DNA from: Mastigias papua
Taxonomy: Eukaryota; Cnidaria; Scyphozoa; Rhizostomeae; Mastigiidae
Reading direction: 5' to 3'
DNA: 64,000 nucleotides
Assembly: GCA_964019165.1 (NCBI GenBank)
Contig: OZ025267.1
Span: 19,185,185 to 19,249,184 of the forward strand
Shown here: in pieces, positions 60,942 to 64,000 of the stretch
How positions within the stretch are numbered: position 1 is the first letter of the stretch
Layout of the letters: every line of letters begins with the position of its first letter
Translations under genes and position numbers: made by a program
The notes under the pieces: generated by a model
Told to the model about the DNA's origin: nothing
The model's input: only the letters and a program-made list of their open reading frames with translations
The model's database searches: none

Positions 60942-63669
60942 CTGTTCATCTATTTCATAACATTTAATCCCAGTTTCTGCTCGAAAGAAAATGGCTCATA
61001 TTATACTTTCAACGACCACATCATCTCCCATTTATCAGAGTACATCTGTATTTAAATCGGCTTTCTCTGCATCTAAGAAGTAACAACAATTCTGCAATCT
61101 TTCATCAAACCCACTCTCTTGTAAGCGCTGTTTCCGTAAGTTCAACATCCTAGCAACGATTTCAATACTTGATCTTGTCACCATATTACTCATTAATTCA
61201 AGTTGTTAAATAAATGTTCCTTTCACGTATGTGGTTTTAGCTGAACCGTTATCTCTATAGACTTGGTTAATATCACTTCACAGCCTAGCCGACATTATTG
61301 AAAGAACTCTAGAAAAAAAAGGAGCAAACTGAAAAAGCAGAGCCTTTTATGAATGGCAGCATGTTAGTATCACATGCTGTAGCATGTCCAAATCAACAAC
61401 TGACTGTTGTAAAGTGCAGGTTATCAAATCGAGGTCATATTGCCCGATAGATGCTTGCAATACAGAAAAGTAGGGCCATCTGATTGTTACGTAAGAAAGC
61501 TTTGAGATAGGGTTCCTACACTACACTGCCATAGAATGAATTGATGAAGCTTTATAAGAAACTGATGGCAACCATGTTTGATTGGGATTTGTCTAATAGC
61601 AATAGATTTTTTCTTGGACCGATCATTTGAACAACTTACAAAAGTGGATTGTTGAAAGTACATGAAAATTCTTTGAGCACTGTAAAGACCAGAGTAAGAA
61701 GAAGATTACAATTTCTCAATACAGCTTAGCGTAAATTAGATCAAAACTGTTGTAATATCAATCAAATTTATTAAACGTTCTTTTTATAAAGAGACTCTTT
61801 GCTTGGTGCCGAAACTTTCTTAGCTCTTTCATGATTTCAGTACTGAAAATTCATCTCTCTTAGCAGGAATGTTTGTGTAACAGTGTAGTGTTTCACATAC
61901 AGACAGGCACTACACAAACACATCGCTGAAGCAAATACATTATCAAACACAAGCTATTCAAATTAGACAAAAGAGATGGCGGGCTTGAGGGGAAAATTAC
62001 AATTTCATGTGTGTATCAACTTATCAACCTTCCTGATTCTCGGAAATCCAATACTTGCCCTTCTTAGCTTTTTGAACAGTCGAATCTTCCTTGCCTGTAA
62101 GCCACTTTCCTATAAAAATAAGCGTGTAGACCAACTAAATAATCGCCTTCATTTTATCGAATGGCTTGTTTAAATGCCAGAAGAATTCCATAGCATCTCC
62201 TAACTTCTATTAATAGAATAGTCAGTTTTCCTAGAGTTGTGTTACTAGTACACTAAGCTATTAAGATTGTGAATCAAAAGCCTCATGGGGTCCTTAGATG
62301 AGTGTCCAAGGATGTATGTCACTAGACCAGTAGGTAAGAGCGACTGCTCTAGAGCGATACTCAACTGTACATTGACACTTTATTGTGAGATAACAGCCAT
62401 CGCTTGCTTAAGCTCCTCAGAACATATCGAAGAGACTTTTGTCTTTTCAAACTTTTCATTATCTACGAAGGCTAATTGAATCATAGTTTATCTTGACTGA
62501 TAAGTGAAAGGAACTTTGTCATCATGTTGCGAGTTGTTTTTGTTGGTTTTTTTAACAGCCTAACGGTTGCTTTTTTGACTGTTTAGTATTGATTTCCTTG
62601 CCAAAGTTTAGTGTCGGTAACTGATTTCCTATCTTAAAGAAAACGTCGGGTTTACATTAAAGTTAATAGAAGAGATTGATTGTCAATTAGGCAGGTCTAG
62701 ACAACCTTTTCATCTTCATTCTCCCACAAACCATAAACTGAATTTCAATTGATACTTCTTTCCTTTGTCTATTCTGCATTTCTACGCATAAATCCAATGT
62801 ACTGAGAATTCCTTCATTCCAGCTAGCACTTTAATTCTCCAGTTGTCTTCGCTGCCATTTGAACTGCCAGGCTACTACAGTACTTTGATCTGTTTGTCAG
62901 TCACCGAATTTGGATAGGGTAAATCAAACTGTGTTAGTATGATAACTTCTCATTCTTCCCAGAAAACAGGCTTTATCTGCGTCTATCAAACACCTTTTAT
63001 TCTTCTCTTACGTAATTTCATCATTTTATTTAGAGTTTTATTATCTTGAAAAAACTCAACATCGTTTTGACTGAAGTGAGAAGTTTACACAAGTAATTAT
63101 ATCAACGAATTTCTGGGGAATTGTTGCAGTCTACTATTGACTTCGTATTTGACCCAAGCCATAGTGCAAGATCAATGGAGTCCATATGCTTCAACTTCAG
63201 AGACTTTTCATGACTCTTGCTCCCAGCAATTGACATTTTCTGAATGATCTCTTTAGATATGTCTGCTTCTACATCACTCAAGTCTATATTCAATCTGTTC
63301 GAGAGTGCTACGACGCTTGTTAATACAATTTTGCTGTCTGTTTTTAAATTTCCAATTTAAAATCTCAGCTCTTTGTCTTTATCAATGCTTTCTCATTCTT
63401 CCTGGACTTCTTTAAATATCCAGCTGTTTACATTTGCTTCTTGGTTGATGACTAGTAGATCTGATTTTCTGGGCTCTGTGATTTTATTAGTTTGACTATT
63501 GATTTAGGATAGTGCTTAGCCATTATTTTTGTCAGTATCAAAATTTCCTATAACATAAATAAAAAACCAAGCCTAGTTGCTCCAATATATTTAAATTAGG
63601 GAACAGCTATAATTGCTTTTACATATGCAAACACAGCTTCCATGTTTGTGCTAACGTTATAGTCTAGAC
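60942..63669. other. Right-hand intergenic region
   Basis: About 2.7 kb of AT-rich sequence without a convincing gene. A minus-strand frame at 63102-63293 has coding-like composition. Confidence 0.45.
63102..63480 (-). pseudogene. Decayed coding remnant of unknown identity
   Basis: In one minus-strand frame the sequence reads SDLLVINQEANVNSWIFKEV, two stops, then LNIDLSDVEADISKEIIQKM and SIDLALWLGSNTKSIVD. Open stretches broken by stops in the same frame suggest an old protein-coding copy. No family was recognised. A real exon limited to 63102-63330 is the alternative. Confidence 0.35.
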
Positions 63670-63740
63670 CAGGGGTCACCAAACTACGACCTGCGACGGC
63701 AATCCGTCTTGCCCGCCGATGGTGCTTGATGTTAGGACCT
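63670..63740 (+). mobile_element. hAT-like terminus (fragment)
   Basis: CAGGGGTCACCAAACTACGA is the kind of terminal sequence found at the ends of many hAT/Charlie-type DNA transposons. Directly after it, from about 63738, comes ACCTGTTTACACCAGAACGG with further GGATCC and TTTACACTAGA motifs, which look like a second small element running out of the window. The other end cannot be seen. Confidence 0.45.
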
Positions 63741-64000
63741 GTTTACACCAGAACGGATCCAAGTAGATCCGTACCAATTCTAGCACAGATAGGCTTTGCA
63801 TTTACACTAGACCTGCTAGATCCGCGCCTTATTGGGTCTGCTATCTGGAAACGTTTGGGATTGCTTTCCAAAGCGCACTCATTTGGATCCGTTCGCGTTT
63901 AGGTCTAGTGCAAAAGGTACGAACCGATCCAAAAAAGTACACTTCGGAAACGAGGAATACAACTTTCTAGTAAAAGGCCACTTGTTAGTACCAAACACAG

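Overview
This 64 kb window is nuclear DNA from an intron-rich invertebrate animal. It has no operons and carries compact multi-exon genes with GT-AG introns, many (TA)n, (CA)n and (GGT)n simple repeats, and many short inverted-repeat elements. The three host genes are metazoan families: a WD-repeat protein of the WDR49/WDR64 type, TTC29, and a fibulin. The overall style suggests a marine invertebrate, possibly a cnidarian, but nothing here fixes the phylum.

Layout. (1) Positions 782-12189, plus strand: twelve 3'-terminal exons of a WD40 gene, with the 5' end outside the window. (2) 13794-23036, plus strand: a complete 8-exon TTC29 gene of 471 codons, with an RFX X-box-like site about 90 bp before its ATG. 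Its introns hold a 507-bp GGT array, a retrotransposon endonuclease scrap and an antisense, frame-broken coiled-coil reading frame. (3) 26263-49545, minus strand: an 11-exon fibulin gene, convergent with TTC29. It encodes a signal peptide, two anaphylatoxin-like modules, seven EGF modules and a short C-terminal fibulin module. Its introns carry several non-autonomous inverted-repeat elements. (4) 50869-53099: a foldback element with 274-bp inverted repeats and a 9-bp target duplication, holding a decayed non-LTR reverse transcriptase. (5) 54969-60932: an apparently intact autonomous Mutator-like element (MULE) with roughly 590-bp inverted repeats and a 9-bp duplication. It encodes a 1332-residue protein with a DNA-binding finger, DDE transposase, SWIM finger, Ulp1/C48 cysteine protease, PHD finger and coiled coil. 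(6) 60933-64000: mostly featureless, with a decayed reading frame and a hAT-like terminus near the right edge.

The first two host genes lie in tandem, 1.6 kb apart. TTC29 is an established axonemal (flagellum/cilium) gene, and WDR49/WDR64 proteins are associated with ciliated or testis expression, so the left third looks like a small ciliary neighbourhood. The fibulin gene is an unrelated extracellular-matrix gene. The right third is transposon territory. The most notable object is the MULE whose single protein combines a transposase with a SUMO/ubiquitin-like protease and a histone-tail-reader type finger.
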